A stretch of DNA of 64,000 nt from Chitinasiproducens palmae (GTDB lineage Bacteria > Pseudomonadota > Gammaproteobacteria > Burkholderiales > Burkholderiaceae), in the NCBI RefSeq assembly GCF_900095735.1, contig NZ_FNLO01000007.1, positions 124,001-188,000 of the forward strand, in the 5' to 3' direction. Under the pieces are notes generated by a model. That model was not told where the DNA came from. It ran no database searches and saw only the letters and a program-made list of their open reading frames with translations. Positions 44,615-53,377 of this stretch are shown here, one piece after another. The translations under genes were made by a program, and so were the position numbers. Numbering within the stretch: position 1 is the first letter of the stretch; every line of letters begins with the position of its first letter.

Positions 44615-45619
44615 TCAGACGACCCGCGCTTCGGTGTTCAGGATCTGATCGACTTCGCGCAGGGGGATGCCCAGGAACTCGGTCGCGAACTGGTCAGCGG
44701 CTTGACGGATGGCCAGCGCGTTGCTCGACTTGTTCAGCGCCTGGATGTCGAGCGCTTGCAGCACCGTGCGGTTCGCGTAGACGCGAGGCATCACCCCGTT
44801 CAGGCTCGGCATGCGACGCTTGGCCATGATCATCAGATTGATCAGGTTAGCGGCCGCCGTCGTCGGGTTGCCGTTCGTGCCGGTCAGGTTGGCAACGTCG
44901 ACATTCGCGATGCGCACGACATAGCGCCAATCCTTCACGACCAGGCCGCAATCCCACTTGAAGAGATCGGCATACGCGCGGTAGCGGTTCTGGTTCGCAT
45001 CGAACGCGTCGATTTCGCCCAGGTCGCGATGCTGAAGGCCCGCCTTGGAGTTGCGCGGGTAGATGCCATAGACGGTGCGGCGGCTCCAGCCGACCACCCA
45101 AATCGACGTGTTGTTCGAACCCGTGCCGCCCGCATCGATGATGTTCTGGGCGCTGGCGCCGCCGGCGATCGTCGAATAGCGCGGCACGAGACCGTAGAAC
45201 TGCTCGGGGTTGATCGAGGTGTCGCCGTAGAACAGGGTGCTCGCGAAGGTCTGACCCATCGTTTCGATGAAGGTCGACGCCTCGTCCATGCGGAACATGT
45301 TCGGGTCGACCGCCAGACGGACCGCGTCCACGTCCGGCTCGCTGCGCGCTTCGAGCATGCCGCAGGTGTCGTCGACCTGCGCGGTCGTGCTCTTGCTGGG
45401 CGGCACACCTTGGTACAGCTTGCGCCAGATCGGCACCGGCAGACCCGTGCGGATCGTCGAACGATTGCCGGTCGGCAGGTTGCCTTCGATCCAGGGGATG
45501 TCCTCGATGATCTCGTGCGTGTTCGCCAGCAGTTCGGCCACGTCGGCCGTTCGGCCGTCCGGGTCCAAGCGCTTCGAGATGTCGATCAGGCTCAGATTGT
45601 TCTTGCTGATGATGGCCAT
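44615..45619 (-). CDS. Major capsid protein (BPP-1 Bbp17/GP13-like)
   Basis: 334 residues. MAIISKNNLSLIDISKRLDPDGRTADVAELLANTHEIIEDIPWIEGN, then STTAQVDDTCGMLEARSEPDVDAVRL, then GWSRRTVYGIYPRNSKAGLQHRDLG, ending ADQFATEFLGIPLREVDQILNTEA. This belongs to the capsid family of Bordetella BPP-1-like podoviruses (HK97-related fold by family knowledge). It is flanked by a scaffold gene and a cement gene in standard order. Confidence 0.92.
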   Translation of the reverse strand: MAIISKNNLSLIDISKRLDPDGRTADVAELLANTHEIIEDIPWIEGNLPTGNRSTIRTGLPVPIWRKLYQGVPPSKSTTAQVDDTCGMLEARSEPDVDAVRLAVDPNMFRMDEASTFIETMGQTFASTLFYGDTSINPEQFYGLVPRYSTIAGGASAQNIIDAGGTGSNNTSIWVVGWSRRTVYGIYPRNSKAGLQHRDLGEIDAFDANQNRYRAYADLFKWDCGLVVKDWRYVVRIANVDVANLTGTNGNPTTAAANLINLMIMAKRRMPSLNGVMPRVYANRTVLQALDIQALNKSSNALAIRQAADQFATEFLGIPLREVDQILNTEARVV

Positions 45620-45653
45620 TCTTCAAACTCCGTAGGTTGCGTTTCCAGGCGGC

Positions 45654-46406
45654 TTACTTCTTCATCGAGTCGCCGTACCAGCGCCGCGCGCGGGCTTGTT
45701 CGGGGTCGGCGGGCTGGCCTTCACCGCCGCCACCGCCAGCACCGCCCGGGTGCAACGTTCCTTCGCTCAGCGCGCCGCCGATCTTCGAAAACGTCTTGAT
45801 GATCTGCGCCGCGCCCACTTGCTTCTCCAGCTTGGCCACCACGTCGGCCGGAATCCCGAACGTCTGTAGCGCTTGCCGCCCGCGCTCGACGTTGGCGTCG
45901 TACTGGCCGCCCCATTCCTTCTTGAGTTCGCCCAGTTGCCGTTCGCCTTCCTGCTGTTCCGCCAGCGCTGCTTGCTGCTGCTGCGCCGTTGCGTACTCGT
46001 TGAACTTGCCGGCGATGGCTTGCGCCATATCCTTCGGCACACCCAAGTCGTGGAACCAGCCCGACGCCTCTTTCGAAAACGCCTTGTCCTGGCCCTCCGG
46101 CACCGGCAATTCGTACGCGTCGGCCGTCTCAGGCTTCGCGAACTTGCCTTCGGTCTCGCGCATTGCCTTCGCCATCTCGGCCGGCGACTTGAAGCCGCGA
46201 TCCGTGGCCCATTGCTTCAGGTCAGCGTCGTCACCGAGAGAATCGGCGAACGTGGGCGCAGGATTCTGCGCAGCGTCGCCGGCAGGTGCAGCGGCATTCG
46301 TCTGTCCGTCAGCAGCCGGCGCGGCCGCTGCCGCATCGCCGCCACCACCACCCGCGTCGCCCTCGGGGCTGAGCAGGGGAAAGCGCAGGAACAGTCGCTT
46401 ATTCAT
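45654..46406 (-). CDS. Scaffolding protein
   Basis: 250 residues, acidic and Ala/Gln-rich. Disordered N-terminus (PEGDAGGGGGDAAAAAPAADGQ), helical middle (about 60-190, FSKEASGWFHDLGVPKDMAQAIAGKFNEYATAQQQQ), and a positively charged capsid-binding end (PEQARARRWYGDSMKK). Composition and position before the capsid gene are diagnostic. Confidence 0.88.
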   Translation of the reverse strand: MNKRLFLRFPLLSPEGDAGGGGGDAAAAAPAADGQTNAAAPAGDAAQNPAPTFADSLGDDADLKQWATDRGFKSPAEMAKAMRETEGKFAKPETADAYELPVPEGQDKAFSKEASGWFHDLGVPKDMAQAIAGKFNEYATAQQQQAALAEQQEGERQLGELKKEWGGQYDANVERGRQALQTFGIPADVVAKLEKQVGAAQIIKTFSKIGGALSEGTLHPGGAGGGGGEGQPADPEQARARRWYGDSMKK

Positions 46407-46722
46407 CGTCGTTTTCCGTGTCGTTGCCGTCGGCCGGGCGGTCGACGAGGTTGTGGATGTCGTACTCGGTCAGGTGCAGCACGTTGAGCAGGCGGTTGTA
46501 GACTTCGCGCCGGCCCTCAGCGACCATCGTCGCGTGCGTGTCGACGGTGCGAGAGACAGGGGAGACGGTCACGCTGCTGGTCTCGACGCGGCAGAAACGC
46601 CGCAGGTCGGCCATCACAGCGCGCCCGGATTCGGTAAGCCCGCCGCGCTCGTCGAGGAAGCAACCCGCGTAGGCCTTGCGTCGCCCGAGCAGCAACCGGA
46701 TGCGGTCAGTAAAGACGCTCAT
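46399..46722 (-). CDS. Bbp19-like phage protein
   Basis: 107 residues from ATG 46722, overlapping the portal stop by 4 bases. YAGCFLDERGGLTESGRAVMADLRRFCR ... TMVAEGRREVYNRLLNVLHLTEYDI matches the Bbp19 family of BPP-1-like phages (role unclear; a small protein encoded between portal and scaffold). Confidence 0.82.
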   Translation of the reverse strand: MSVFTDRIRLLLGRRKAYAGCFLDERGGLTESGRAVMADLRRFCRVETSSVTVSPVSRTVDTHATMVAEGRREVYNRLLNVLHLTEYDIHNLVDRPADGNDTENDDE

Positions 46723-48353
46723 ACGCCAGCCGCCTGCGACGTGGCCGCCGCGCTGGCGAGATCCTTGGCCGCGCCAGCGGCGACCGGCGCCGCGTCGAGG
46801 ACCTGCTGAAGCTGCGCCTGCTGCGCGGCCGCGGCGTCCATCTGCGCCACCTGGTCCTCGGTGTTCATGTACTTGACCGGCACGCCGCTGATTTCGGCCA
46901 GGCCCCGCGCGACTTCCTCGCCGTTGACCACCTTGAGTGCGCGCTGATCGAACTGCGCCACCGCGCCGACCTGCTGAATCCACTGCAGCACCGCGGTGCC
47001 TTCGCTCGCGCGCATGGCGCGGTTCAGCGGGCTGTCATACTCGATCGTGACTTCGCCGCCGGCTTCGATCAGCTCGGGCGGCATGGGCGGCAGCAGGCCC
47101 GGAACCGAGGCACAGATGGCCAGCTCGCGCTCGATCATCGGCCCCAGCATCTCGGTTTGGACGCGGCCCATGGTGGGCGCGAGCAGGATTCCCTTTTCCT
47201 GGGCGCGCTGCAGCACCTCGGTCGCGGTCATCGTCGGGGCTTCGACCAGGATCTGGAACAGCGTTACGTAGAAGCCTTGGTTAATGCCCGCGCGCTTCTG
47301 ATCCGCGTAGGCGATGCCGAGCTGCAGGTTGTTGCCGAGCTGCAGCGGCTTGACCATCTCGCGACCCTGATCGTCGAGACCACCCCAATTCAGGCGGCCC
47401 GAGCGCAGGTCGAAGCCTTCGAGCGAACCATCCTCGGCGAGCAGCAGCGGCGGATCGACCGCCTTCTGTGCGCCGCGCAGCATGGTCTTCTCCATCTTGT
47501 TGACGGTGCGCACGGTCGGCAACTCGTCTTCGCCTGGCGAGCCGCCGTACTGCGAATCGGTATCGATGTAGAAGCGGCCGACGGCAAAGGGGAAGGTGCG
47601 AAAGCCGCTCTCCTGCACGATCTTGTTGTCGCAGACCCACAGGCTTTCGAACTGCATGTTGCGGCTGTCGAGCTTCGACGGGTCACGGTCGGCGCGCGGG
47701 CGCACGCAGTGATAGAACTCGGCTTTCATCTCCGGGTTCTTCTCGTACGCGTTCTTCAGCGATTCCGGCAGCTTGTCGAGGCCGAATTTCTGTCCAGCCT
47801 GGCGCGCGGTCAGTTCCCACTTCGCGATGCCCTTGTCGACGATTCCTGCCTCATCCTCGACAAACCAGAAGTTCGACAGCGGGATGTTCCGGTAGCGAAT
47901 GCCGTGGCCGACGTGCTCGTCGATCATGACCACGCCATTGCCGAATGCGCCCAGGCCCTGATATGCCGCGCCGATCTGCGGATCGAAGCCGGCGCGCCAG
48001 CGATACCGGACCGCGAACAGGATGTTCGTCACCTGGTCGAGATACGCCCGGACATTCGGGTTGTCAGCCAGGTCTTCGTGCGTGGTGGCGAGTCGGTGCC
48101 ATTGCTGCGTCTTCGGCGTGATCATCGACGCCATGGCGGCCGTGAAGTTTCGCAGGGCGAGTGGCGCCGTGGAGTCGAACATGCGGCTCGTGTTCGTCTT
48201 TCCCGGATCGCGCGTGCGGCCGAAGCCGCCATGTCGCGGCAGCATGAAGTCGACGATCTCGTTCCACTGCGCTTCGAAGACGCTGCGCTCCAGCTTCATG
48301 GCGCTGAGGTCGCTGTGCACCGATTGCACCTTGCTGGCGTCGTCGTTATCCAT
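46719..48353 (-). CDS. Portal protein (podovirus head-tail connector)
   Basis: 544 residues of T7 gp8-like type: LERSVFEAQWNEIVDFMLPRHG, FDSTAPLALRNFTAAMASMITP (a DSTA motif typical of these portals), GNGVVMIDEHVGHGIRYRNIPLSNFWFVEDE, and LVEAPTMTATEVLQRAQEKGILLAP near the C-terminal clip/crown. Forms the dodecameric vertex through which DNA is packaged. Confidence 0.93.
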   Translation of the reverse strand: MDNDDASKVQSVHSDLSAMKLERSVFEAQWNEIVDFMLPRHGGFGRTRDPGKTNTSRMFDSTAPLALRNFTAAMASMITPKTQQWHRLATTHEDLADNPNVRAYLDQVTNILFAVRYRWRAGFDPQIGAAYQGLGAFGNGVVMIDEHVGHGIRYRNIPLSNFWFVEDEAGIVDKGIAKWELTARQAGQKFGLDKLPESLKNAYEKNPEMKAEFYHCVRPRADRDPSKLDSRNMQFESLWVCDNKIVQESGFRTFPFAVGRFYIDTDSQYGGSPGEDELPTVRTVNKMEKTMLRGAQKAVDPPLLLAEDGSLEGFDLRSGRLNWGGLDDQGREMVKPLQLGNNLQLGIAYADQKRAGINQGFYVTLFQILVEAPTMTATEVLQRAQEKGILLAPTMGRVQTEMLGPMIERELAICASVPGLLPPMPPELIEAGGEVTIEYDSPLNRAMRASEGTAVLQWIQQVGAVAQFDQRALKVVNGEEVARGLAEISGVPVKYMNTEDQVAQMDAAAAQQAQLQQVLDAAPVAAGAAKDLASAAATSQAAGV

Positions 48354-48356
48354 CGA

Positions 48357-48560
48357 TCACGAGCCCAGCAGCGTTTTCGTTGCGACCGAGTTGGCCGTGG
48401 GCGCGGCGTTGTCGCCGGCGAGCACGGTCGCAGCAACGCCGCGGCGACGCTTTGCGCGGTCCGCGGCATCGTCGGTAGCCTTCGTGGTATCGGTGACGGC
48501 CGGCGTCGTGTCGACGGTTTGCACCGTGGGCACCGACGGAGAGAGCCCGAGAAACTTCAT
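48357..48560 (-). CDS. Small hypothetical protein between TerL and portal
   Basis: 67 residues: MKFLGLSPSVPTVQTVDTTPAVTDTTKATDDAADRAKRRRGVAATVLAG..., disordered and Thr/Ala-rich with a basic patch. Small proteins with this MKxLGLS...RRGxxxTVLTG pattern sit beside portal genes in several podoviruses; function unknown. Confidence 0.75.
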   Translation of the reverse strand: MKFLGLSPSVPTVQTVDTTPAVTDTTKATDDAADRAKRRRGVAATVLAGDNAAPTANSVATKTLLGS

Positions 48561-48621
48561 TCGCTGCACCTGTTGGTTGCACAGGCGCAGGATCGGGCAG
48601 GGCGCGCGCAGGATTCTGCGG

Positions 48622-49992
48622 CTAGTCCATGGCGGCGACGTTCGAGCGGGGCGACGAGCGGCTACCCGGGAACGGCTTGCGGCCACGAGCCAGATACCGG
48701 AACGAGTCCGCGGTGTTCGACGCCCAATCGTGGAGCGGCTTTTCGTCGAAGCGCTGCGACTTCTCGTTCCACTGCCGACGATACTGTCGCAGGCCGTCCA
48801 GCGCGCGAGACATGCGGGCGCGCGCGGTGTCTGCCGACTCGCCCTGGAAGGGAATCGGATCGGTGTTGAACTCGCAGAGCGGCAGCATCTGTCGCACGGC
48901 GTTGATGCCCATCTCGATCGTCGGATCACGATCAAGGATACGCAGCGGCTTCAGGCCGAGATTCCGGGCGGTCGCGGATAGCGAGGTACCGCCGATGTCC
49001 CGGATGTTGCCGTGCCCGCCGTCGTGTGGCCATATGTGATCGGCGTAGGTATAGGGCCGGGCCTGCAGCCGCTGGATGTACCAGTCCACGCCGACGCCCG
49101 ATCCTTCCAGCACGTCGATAAGCCGCACACGGCCGTTCTTCGTCTGCTGATACATCCAGACCACCGTGCTGTCGCCGCTGCCCAAGTCCCACGCCGTCCC
49201 GACAGGTTCGCTTGGCAGGTGAGGGAAGACACCGATGCGGCCCTCCTTATCGGCTCGCGTCATGAGTGCGCCGTAATAGGCGCCAGGAATCGCCGCGTTG
49301 AAGTCGCACGCATATTCCTGCGCGATCATGGCGTCGGCTTCCTGCTCGCCGCGCTCCGCAGCCATTTCGCGGCGCTCGCGTTCAATCGCCTCTGACGAGA
49401 TGACGCCTGTGTCGGCGACGCCCAGGATCTGGCCGAACCAGTCCGGGTCGCGCATTGCGAAGTCGACCATCTTCGCGAAGTGATTGTTGCCGCGCGGCGT
49501 GCTGATGAACAGTGCCCACCCGCCATTTTCCGCCAGGATCGGCCGCAGGAAGCCCCACGCGCTGGGGTCGGCCAGCGCATACTCGGAAAACACGACGCCC
49601 ACCGGTGGCGAGCCGACGAGCGCGTTGTAGTTGTCCGACCCGACGACCTGCCACGTTGACCCGTTCTTGAAGCGGATGAACATGTCCTGCTCGCGCGTGG
49701 TGGCGCGAATCTCAGGCGGGAATGCATCGTCAATCCGGCGTCGCCCAGTGCGCGGGTTCACCGCGTCCCAGATCGCCTTGCGGGCCTGATTCGCCAGCGG
49801 CAGCATGTGCCAGTAGACGCCGACCCGCGTCATGGCGCTGCGCGCTTCCCAGTGCAGGCAGAGGTCATCCTTGCCCGCGCGGCGGTGCCACGCCAGCGCC
49901 AGGCGCTTGACGCCACGCTCGAGCGCAGACCAGGCGGGCATCTGGTAATCACGCGGCCGCCATCCGTTCGCCGGCAGTACGATGCGCGTCAT
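48622..49992 (-). CDS. Terminase large subunit
   Basis: 456 residues from ATG 49992, which overlaps the small-subunit stop (ATGA). ATPase part: LALAWHRRAGKDDLCLHW (Walker A-like), VGVVFSEYALADP (Walker B, with the YA/ST-type motif), STPRGNNH (coupling motif). Nuclease part: GTAWDLGSGDSTVVWMYQ, IWPHDGGHGNIRD and SFRYLARG. Packages DNA into the prohead. Confidence 0.93.
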   Translation of the reverse strand: MTRIVLPANGWRPRDYQMPAWSALERGVKRLALAWHRRAGKDDLCLHWEARSAMTRVGVYWHMLPLANQARKAIWDAVNPRTGRRRIDDAFPPEIRATTREQDMFIRFKNGSTWQVVGSDNYNALVGSPPVGVVFSEYALADPSAWGFLRPILAENGGWALFISTPRGNNHFAKMVDFAMRDPDWFGQILGVADTGVISSEAIERERREMAAERGEQEADAMIAQEYACDFNAAIPGAYYGALMTRADKEGRIGVFPHLPSEPVGTAWDLGSGDSTVVWMYQQTKNGRVRLIDVLEGSGVGVDWYIQRLQARPYTYADHIWPHDGGHGNIRDIGGTSLSATARNLGLKPLRILDRDPTIEMGINAVRQMLPLCEFNTDPIPFQGESADTARARMSRALDGLRQYRRQWNEKSQRFDEKPLHDWASNTADSFRYLARGRKPFPGSRSSPRSNVAAMD

Positions 49993-50459
49993 TCCTTCGT
50001 GGCCTCGGACAGGTTCTGAACGACGACGGTGAGCGGCGATTCTTTGTCGCCGGCCAGCTCCAGCTTGTCGCCGTACACCTTCGGCAGCACCTTGGACAGG
50101 TACCACTTCCGAGCATCCACCCGCAGACGGGAACGCGCAATCCATTCAGCGTTGGGCATTTCGCCGTACTCGTTGCCCTCTTTGTCGACCTTGGGCACGG
50201 TGTCGTTCGAGGTGTTGTCCGCGATCTCCAGTATCTCGTCGAAGAGCAACTGAGCCTGGGCTTCTCGCGCGCGCGCGTATCGTTCAGCAAAACCGGAGCG
50301 CTCGCTTCGCCACAGCAAAACGGTGGAGGCGGCAGGCATACCCTCGTCACGACAGATGCGCCGCAGGCTTTCCCCATCGGCCATGCGCATGCAGATCTCG
50401 TCGACGATTGCCTCTGTGTATTTGGAAGGGCGCCCGGCTGAGCGCTTGGACGTGGTCAT
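49989..50459 (-). CDS. Terminase small subunit
   Basis: 156 residues. MTTSKRSAGRPSKYTEAIVDEICMRMADGESLRRICRDEGMPAASTVLLWRSE is the HTH of phage small terminases, followed by FAERYARAREAQAQLLFDEILEIAD and RSRLRVDARKWYLSKVLPKVYGDK, the oligomerisation helices. Recognises the packaging site. Confidence 0.92.
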   Translation of the reverse strand: MTTSKRSAGRPSKYTEAIVDEICMRMADGESLRRICRDEGMPAASTVLLWRSERSGFAERYARAREAQAQLLFDEILEIADNTSNDTVPKVDKEGNEYGEMPNAEWIARSRLRVDARKWYLSKVLPKVYGDKLELAGDKESPLTVVVQNLSEATKE

Positions 50460-50869
50460 CGCTCGAACCCCGGCAGTGTCATGGTCATATCGGTATGGCT
50501 TTCTTGCGGCGCGGCGCCGGTGCCTCGGAGGATCTTGGCGATGCCCGGGCGGAATACGGCGTCGAGCGCGTCGAGGGCGCTGGTGCTCACGTCAATCCGC
50601 ATCTTCGTGACGCGACGCTCGCAGTAATTGTCGAGGTGGGCGGGCCGGGTCGGCGCTTCGGTGCGCGCCTTGCCGGTTCGCCTGCACCACAGGTCAAGCA
50701 GCAGTTCGCCGCGCCAATGACTGGGTTGGAGTTGCACGCCACGGACGTAAGCCCGCAGCGTGCTATCGCTCACGACGCCACTCAGCGCACGGCAGATGTC
50801 CGCCCGCTCCATCCCGTGTCGGTGGAGGTCGGTGACGATCTCACTCCAGTCATAGTCGCGGATCTGCAT
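50456..50869 (-). CDS. Phage hypothetical protein with DNA-binding-like start
   Basis: 137 residues. MQIRDYDWSEIVTDLHRHGMERADICRALSGVVSDSTLRAYVRGVQLQPSHWRGELLLDLWCRRTGK resembles a helix-turn-helix fold, suggesting a regulator or terminase-region DNA binder. It overlaps the small terminase gene by 4 bases. Family not named. Confidence 0.72.
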   Translation of the reverse strand: MQIRDYDWSEIVTDLHRHGMERADICRALSGVVSDSTLRAYVRGVQLQPSHWRGELLLDLWCRRTGKARTEAPTRPAHLDNYCERRVTKMRIDVSTSALDALDAVFRPGIAKILRGTGAAPQESHTDMTMTLPGFER

Positions 50870-50875
50870 GGTCGG

Positions 50876-51823
50876 CTACCGGTTGATGATCTCGCGACCC
50901 TCGTCCAGCAGCGACCGCAGGGCCGATTTCACGATGCCGCTCGGGCGATCGAGTTCCGCTTCGATTGCGACGAAGACGCGCGAGAGCGGATGCTGGGCGG
51001 CCGGGAACGCGGCAGCGATCTGCTCGACGGTCTCGCGTACGCTGTCGCCGGTGTAGCGCGCAACCTCGGCCCCGCCGCGGGTCAGCGTCAGGACGAAGCC
51101 CTGCGCGTCATTCGCCTCGGAGTTCGACGACAACGCAGCCACGTCCGCCGACGATGAGGAATCGCTCGCATCCAGGACCGTCGCAGCGGTGGACGGAGTT
51201 GACGGTTCCGATGTCGTACTCGCCGCATGCGACAAGGCGTCCGACTCCCCCGTGGCACTCGCGGTCTGATCCGCCGTGTCTTCACCACTGCTTGACGACG
51301 TACCAAGCACGTCGGGTGACGATGAGGATGTCGTCGTTGCCTGGGAGGCGGACGTAACCGAGGGGCTCTCCGTACTTCCCGAAATTGACTCCCCCGACGC
51401 GCTGTCAGCCGCCGCCCCCCCGGTCTCGCCACCATCCACCGACGAGGTAGCCTTTCCCGAGTCGAGATCGGCCGCGGTGATTTCCGTGGGGCCGTCCGCG
51501 TCAGAAACATCGCCAGTAGCTTCGGTCGTCGCCGTGGACGTGGCCGAGGCATCCGCGCTGTCCGTCGCATCGGCCTGCGTCGCGGCCTCCGCAGCCTGTG
51601 CAGACTCCCCCGGCACGTTTTCGACGGCGTCGACCGGCGTGTCGGTGGTCGGGATGACGGTGTCGGCCGTCACCGGGTTGTTGTTCACCGTCTCGTCGGA
51701 ATCCGAGACAGCAGCCGCAGCATCCACGCTGCCGCTTTCGGAAGCAGCGCCAGCAGTTTGATCGCTTGCCAAAGTCGCATCATCGGCAGTCTCGGTGGCT
51801 TGGTCCTTCGTTTCGTCGCTCAT
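50876..51823 (-). CDS. Long acidic Ser/Thr/Asp-rich protein with folded C-terminus
   Basis: 315 residues. Residues 1 to about 242 are almost only Ala, Ser, Thr, Asp, Glu and Gly with hardly any basic or aromatic residue, so disordered and strongly negative. Residues about 245-315 (GFVLTLTRGGAEVARYTGDSVRETVEQIAAAFPAAQHPLSRVFVAIEAEL...) look folded. Family unknown. It could be a DNA-mimic or spacer protein; length variation of the tract is likely. Confidence 0.75.
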   Translation of the reverse strand: MSDETKDQATETADDATLASDQTAGAASESGSVDAAAAVSDSDETVNNNPVTADTVIPTTDTPVDAVENVPGESAQAAEAATQADATDSADASATSTATTEATGDVSDADGPTEITAADLDSGKATSSVDGGETGGAAADSASGESISGSTESPSVTSASQATTTSSSSPDVLGTSSSSGEDTADQTASATGESDALSHAASTTSEPSTPSTAATVLDASDSSSSADVAALSSNSEANDAQGFVLTLTRGGAEVARYTGDSVRETVEQIAAAFPAAQHPLSRVFVAIEAELDRPSGIVKSALRSLLDEGREIINR

Positions 51824-51845
51824 GGTGTGGCTACTCCAGGTAATG

Positions 51846-51870
51846 AGGTGTCTCCATGCCGGAGATACCT
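51846..51870 (-). other. RNA hairpin between small late genes
   Basis: A 10-bp stem with one G-T wobble (AGGTGTCTCC / GGAGATACCT) and a 5-base loop lies in one of the few real gaps of the leftward operon, just before the acidic-protein gene. No T-run; may be a processing or regulatory structure. Confidence 0.5.
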
Positions 51871-51883
51871 CGAAAGAATGGGA

Positions 51884-52060
51884 TCAGGCCTGGGCCTGTC
51901 CGAAATGGTCGTTGAGAAAGGCAGCGAATTCGCCGATCAGAAAACCGGCCTTGTCATCGCTCAGATGAAGCAGTTCCGAATCGATGTCGACGTGAATCTG
52001 TTGATCGCCCAAATCGATGTCGATGGTTATCGACTTGGCCGCGTCTTGTGCCGCGCACAT
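51884..52060 (-). CDS. Phage hypothetical protein, 58 residues
   Basis: MCAAQDAAKSITIDIDLGDQQIHVDIDSELLHLSDDKAGFLIGEFAAFLNDHF. Acidic, alternating strands then a helix. It lies 3 bases after the preceding gene and is read in the same direction. No family recognised. Confidence 0.65.
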   Translation of the reverse strand: MCAAQDAAKSITIDIDLGDQQIHVDIDSELLHLSDDKAGFLIGEFAAFLNDHFGQAQA

Positions 52061-52063
52061 GGC

Positions 52064-52327
52064 TCACGCTCCGTTTGACGAGCTCAATTGCTCGAGTTCT
52101 TCCCGCGCTCTTGCTAATTCGACGCTCGCTCGGTTCACTCGCTCGCGAACTGCGTGATGCGACAACCAATCAAGCCCGCGCTTAACGAGGAGTTTTTCGG
52201 CTTGATCCACCAGAACACGCTGCTCAGCAGAACCCGAATCCCCCATTGAAAGCCGGTTCACGGTGTGCACGATGCAAACTGCGTCGATGATTGTCATGTC
52301 CTCGATCTTGAGCAAATCACTCCTCAT
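52064..52327 (-). CDS. Phage hypothetical protein, 87 residues
   Basis: MRSDLLKIEDMTIIDAVCIVHTVNRLS... followed by a helical C-terminus (VNRASVELARAREELEQLSSSN). ATG 52327 overlaps the upstream stop by 4 bases, fixing the start. Function unknown. Confidence 0.7.
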   Translation of the reverse strand: MRSDLLKIEDMTIIDAVCIVHTVNRLSMGDSGSAEQRVLVDQAEKLLVKRGLDWLSHHAVRERVNRASVELARAREELEQLSSSNGA

Positions 52328-52575
52328 GCTGCTCTCCTGTGGTGTTGCATTTCGCGCCAGGCGGTGAAGCCACGACGCAGGGTGACGAAGGCCTGCGCGG
52401 CCTCCGGGTTGGTGTCGATCTCGGCACGCGAGCGAACCTCGCAGACGGCGCGCACGCACGTCGCGGCATCGGGGAAGGTGAGGCCGGCCGTGCCGGCGAG
52501 CCACCGGCAGAACCGCGCGAAGTCGGGATTTCGGCAGAGGATGCCGGCGGCGACGGATAGGCGTTGAGCGGTCAT
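52324..52575 (-). CDS. Phage hypothetical protein, 83 residues
   Basis: MTAQRLSVAAGILCRNPDFARFCRWLAG... with CVRAVCEVRSRAEIDTNPEAAQAFVTLRRGFTAW. Helical, basic; phages often carry such 'cNpxFxxFL/CRW' proteins in the replication region. Start fixed by a 4-base overlap. Confidence 0.75.
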   Translation of the reverse strand: MTAQRLSVAAGILCRNPDFARFCRWLAGTAGLTFPDAATCVRAVCEVRSRAEIDTNPEAAQAFVTLRRGFTAWREMQHHRRAA

Positions 52576-52775
52576 GACGCGGCGCTCACGAGATGCCACA
52601 GCGCAATGAGGCTTACGCCCCAAACGCCGCCGGCAACCCCAAGTGCGAAGCACCACGCCTTCGCTTCGAAGGCGCTCAGATCTTTGCGAACCCACAGGTA
52701 TGTGCAAAGCATCACCACGAAGGCCATGCCGATGACTCGAGCCCCGTTAACCACGGTTTCAATCGGGTCGCTCAT
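52572..52775 (-). CDS. Small two-helix membrane protein
   Basis: 67 residues with hydrophobic segments VIGMAFVVMLCTYLWV and WCFALGVAGGVWGVSLIALWHLV. Overlaps neighbours by ATGA. Could be a superinfection-exclusion or membrane-modifying protein; no family recognised. Confidence 0.7.
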   Translation of the reverse strand: MSDPIETVVNGARVIGMAFVVMLCTYLWVRKDLSAFEAKAWCFALGVAGGVWGVSLIALWHLVSAAS

Positions 52776-52906
52776 TTCCCCTCCACGCGCATGTCGATGA
52801 GGCAGAGGAACAGTACGAACGCCAGCAGGTTGCAGTGGAAGTGCGCAGCGGCGACTGTCCCGGCGACGAAGGACGCGATGACGATGGCGCGGGCGATTGC
52901 TGTCAT
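52772..52906 (-). CDS. Tiny membrane protein
   Basis: 44 residues: MTAIARAIVIASFVAGTVAAAHFHCNLLAFVLFLCLIDMRVEGK, mostly two hydrophobic helices. ATG 52906 overlaps the upstream stop by 4 bases, and GGAGG lies 3 bases before the ATG, supporting translation. Confidence 0.65.
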   Translation of the reverse strand: MTAIARAIVIASFVAGTVAAAHFHCNLLAFVLFLCLIDMRVEGK

Positions 52907-53376
52907 GCCGCCTCCTCGAACACGTCGCCGGCAGTCATGCGCCGCTCGACTTCGCCGATCGCTCCGCGAACCTCGCCGTGTGTACACCCTTCGATGTGCC
53001 CTTCGTGCACTGCGATGGCGGTTTCGATTACCTGGCGGCCGGCGCCGTCCATCGCCCATGAGCCGCATGTGTTGGCCCTGGCCTTGATCCGCATGAGCGC
53101 TTCTTGCCCGGCGATGATCGTCGGCAGATAGTCCTCGCCGATTCCGCGCTCGCAGAGGATGAGCGACATGTTCAGGGCGGCGGCGAGCGTGTACCACGAC
53201 GCCTCATCACCGCCGTGGCGCATCGTGTCGAGCGCGAGACGGCAACCGATTCCGATGTCGATCACCTGACCGTTGGACAGCAGGCATGCACCGCGGCGGC
53301 GCTGCTGGCCTTCCTCGACGCGACGAAGCCAGCGGTTCGGGTCGTAGGGGCGACGGGGTTTCTTGGACTTACTCAT
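52903..53376 (-). CDS. Phage hypothetical protein, 157 residues
   Basis: MSKSKKPRRPYDPNRWLRRVEEGQQRR... basic start, then a helical domain (YTLAAALNMSLILCERGIGEDYLPTIIAGQEALMRI). Phage proteins of this 'xxxMSxxLxxxGxGxDYxPxIxxGQEAL' kind occur in replication regions; role unknown. Confidence 0.75.
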   Translation of the reverse strand: MSKSKKPRRPYDPNRWLRRVEEGQQRRRGACLLSNGQVIDIGIGCRLALDTMRHGGDEASWYTLAAALNMSLILCERGIGEDYLPTIIAGQEALMRIKARANTCGSWAMDGAGRQVIETAIAVHEGHIEGCTHGEVRGAIGEVERRMTAGDVFEEAA

Positions 53377-53377
53377 C

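Noticed and set aside
47157-48869. 570-residue plus-strand frame antisense to the portal
   Set aside because: Mirror frame of the portal and terminase genes with random composition.
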